A stretch of DNA of 14,629 nt from DASTPP01 sp035762175 (GTDB lineage: Bacteria > Myxococcota_A > Polyangia > Polyangiales > Polyangiaceae). The stretch is taken from NCBI GenBank assembly GCA_035762175.1, contig DASTPP010000032.1:1-14629 (forward strand). The letters are read 5' to 3'. This document shows, one piece after another, positions 14,511-14,629 of this stretch; within the stretch, counting starts at the first letter, position 1, and each line of letters opens with the position of its first letter. The position numbers and the translations under genes were made by a program. The notes below the pieces were generated by a model. It was given only the letters and a program-made list of their open reading frames with translations, searched no databases and was not told where the DNA came from.

Positions 14511-14629
14511 TCCGCCGCCCCGCCGCCCGGCCGCCGCGCGCCGCCCTCGCCCCCGGGGCGGCGCCGCCGCGGCCGCGCGCCGCCGCCCCCGTCGCCTGGG
14601 CCGCCGCCCCCGTCGCCTGGGCCGCCGCC
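14507..14629 (+). CDS. Possible fourth ORF of the efflux operon, N-terminal fragment with AAAPVAW repeats
   Basis: An ATG at 14507 overlaps the pump stop (ATGA), the usual geometry of translational coupling. The frame stays open to the window edge (41 codons): MIRRPAARPPRAALAPGAAPP, then Arg/Pro/Ala residues and the heptad AAAPVAW twice plus the start of a third. The beginning is not a convincing signal peptide and no domain can be recognised. In such GC-rich DNA an open frame of this length also arises by chance, so it may be a spacer rather than a gene. Confidence 0.35.
   Translation, partial: MIRRPAARPPRAALAPGAAPPRPRAAAPVAWAAAPVAWAAA
14579..14629 (+). repeat. 21-bp tandem repeat at window end
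   Basis: Two perfect 21-bp units (14579-14599 and 14600-14620), each GCCGCCGCCCCCGTCGCCTGG apart from the phase chosen, and a partial third (14621-14629) that runs off the window. The unit length is a multiple of three and, in the frame coupled to the pump gene, encodes a heptapeptide. The total copy number cannot be seen. Confidence 0.88.

Noticed and set aside
841..14629. tRNA, rRNA, riboswitch or integrase attachment site
   Set aside because: No cloverleaf, conserved rRNA segment or integrase was seen; intergenic hairpins are simple G/C stems.

Overview
The window is extremely GC-rich, with nearly all third codon positions G or C, TTG/GTG starts, and very long spurious open frames on both strands. 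It carries an exported metallo-beta-lactamase-fold protein, a Tat-exported Acg-type nitroreductase, a LytS/LytTR pair, an RND pump, and a HEPN protein with a Gly/Arg/Glu/Lys repeat tail. Taken together this suggests a large-genome, free-living Gram-negative bacterium, most likely a myxobacterium (Myxococcota, Polyangia-like). The taxonomic call is inference. I see no rRNA, tRNA, CRISPR array, transposase or integrase.

Layout. (1) Bases 1-840 (+) are the 3' part of a gene encoding a HEPN domain followed by a coiled, tandem-repeat tail. (2) Bases 953-4221 form a LysR-centred cluster: a SnoaL/NTF2-like exported protein (-), a LysR regulator (-), and a divergent exported metallo-beta-lactamase-fold lipoprotein (+). 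A GGACAAT/ATTGTCC inverted repeat lies between LysR and the metallo-hydrolase, and a perfect 16-bp palindrome built from the same half-site lies upstream of the SnoaL-like gene, so the three genes probably form one small regulon. (3) Bases 4333-5514 (-) encode a Tat-exported Acg-type nitroreductase, and 5759-6205 (+) a SRPBCC/START-like protein. Between them is a 43-bp tandem direct repeat. (4) Bases 6452-8352 (-) encode a LytS-type sensor kinase and a LytTR response regulator that overlap by 4 bp. (5) Divergent from these, 8750-14510 (+) encode a complete tripartite RND efflux system: TolC-like outer-membrane channel, lipoprotein membrane-fusion protein, and HAE1-type pump. The pump stop codon overlaps the ATG of a further short reading frame that runs off the window and contains a 7-residue tandem repeat.

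How the genes may work together. The efflux operon is a self-contained export machine, and the divergently placed LytS/LytTR pair is its most obvious candidate regulator, although no LytTR site could be recognised. The LysR cluster looks like an inducible cell-envelope hydrolase and ligand-binding module. Most genes are ordinary accessory functions. The items most worth a second look are the HEPN protein with its Rpn/Uma2-like tail, the shared LysR-cluster operator, the GGCTCGTC-type intergenic repeats, and the overlapping ORF at the end of the pump operon.
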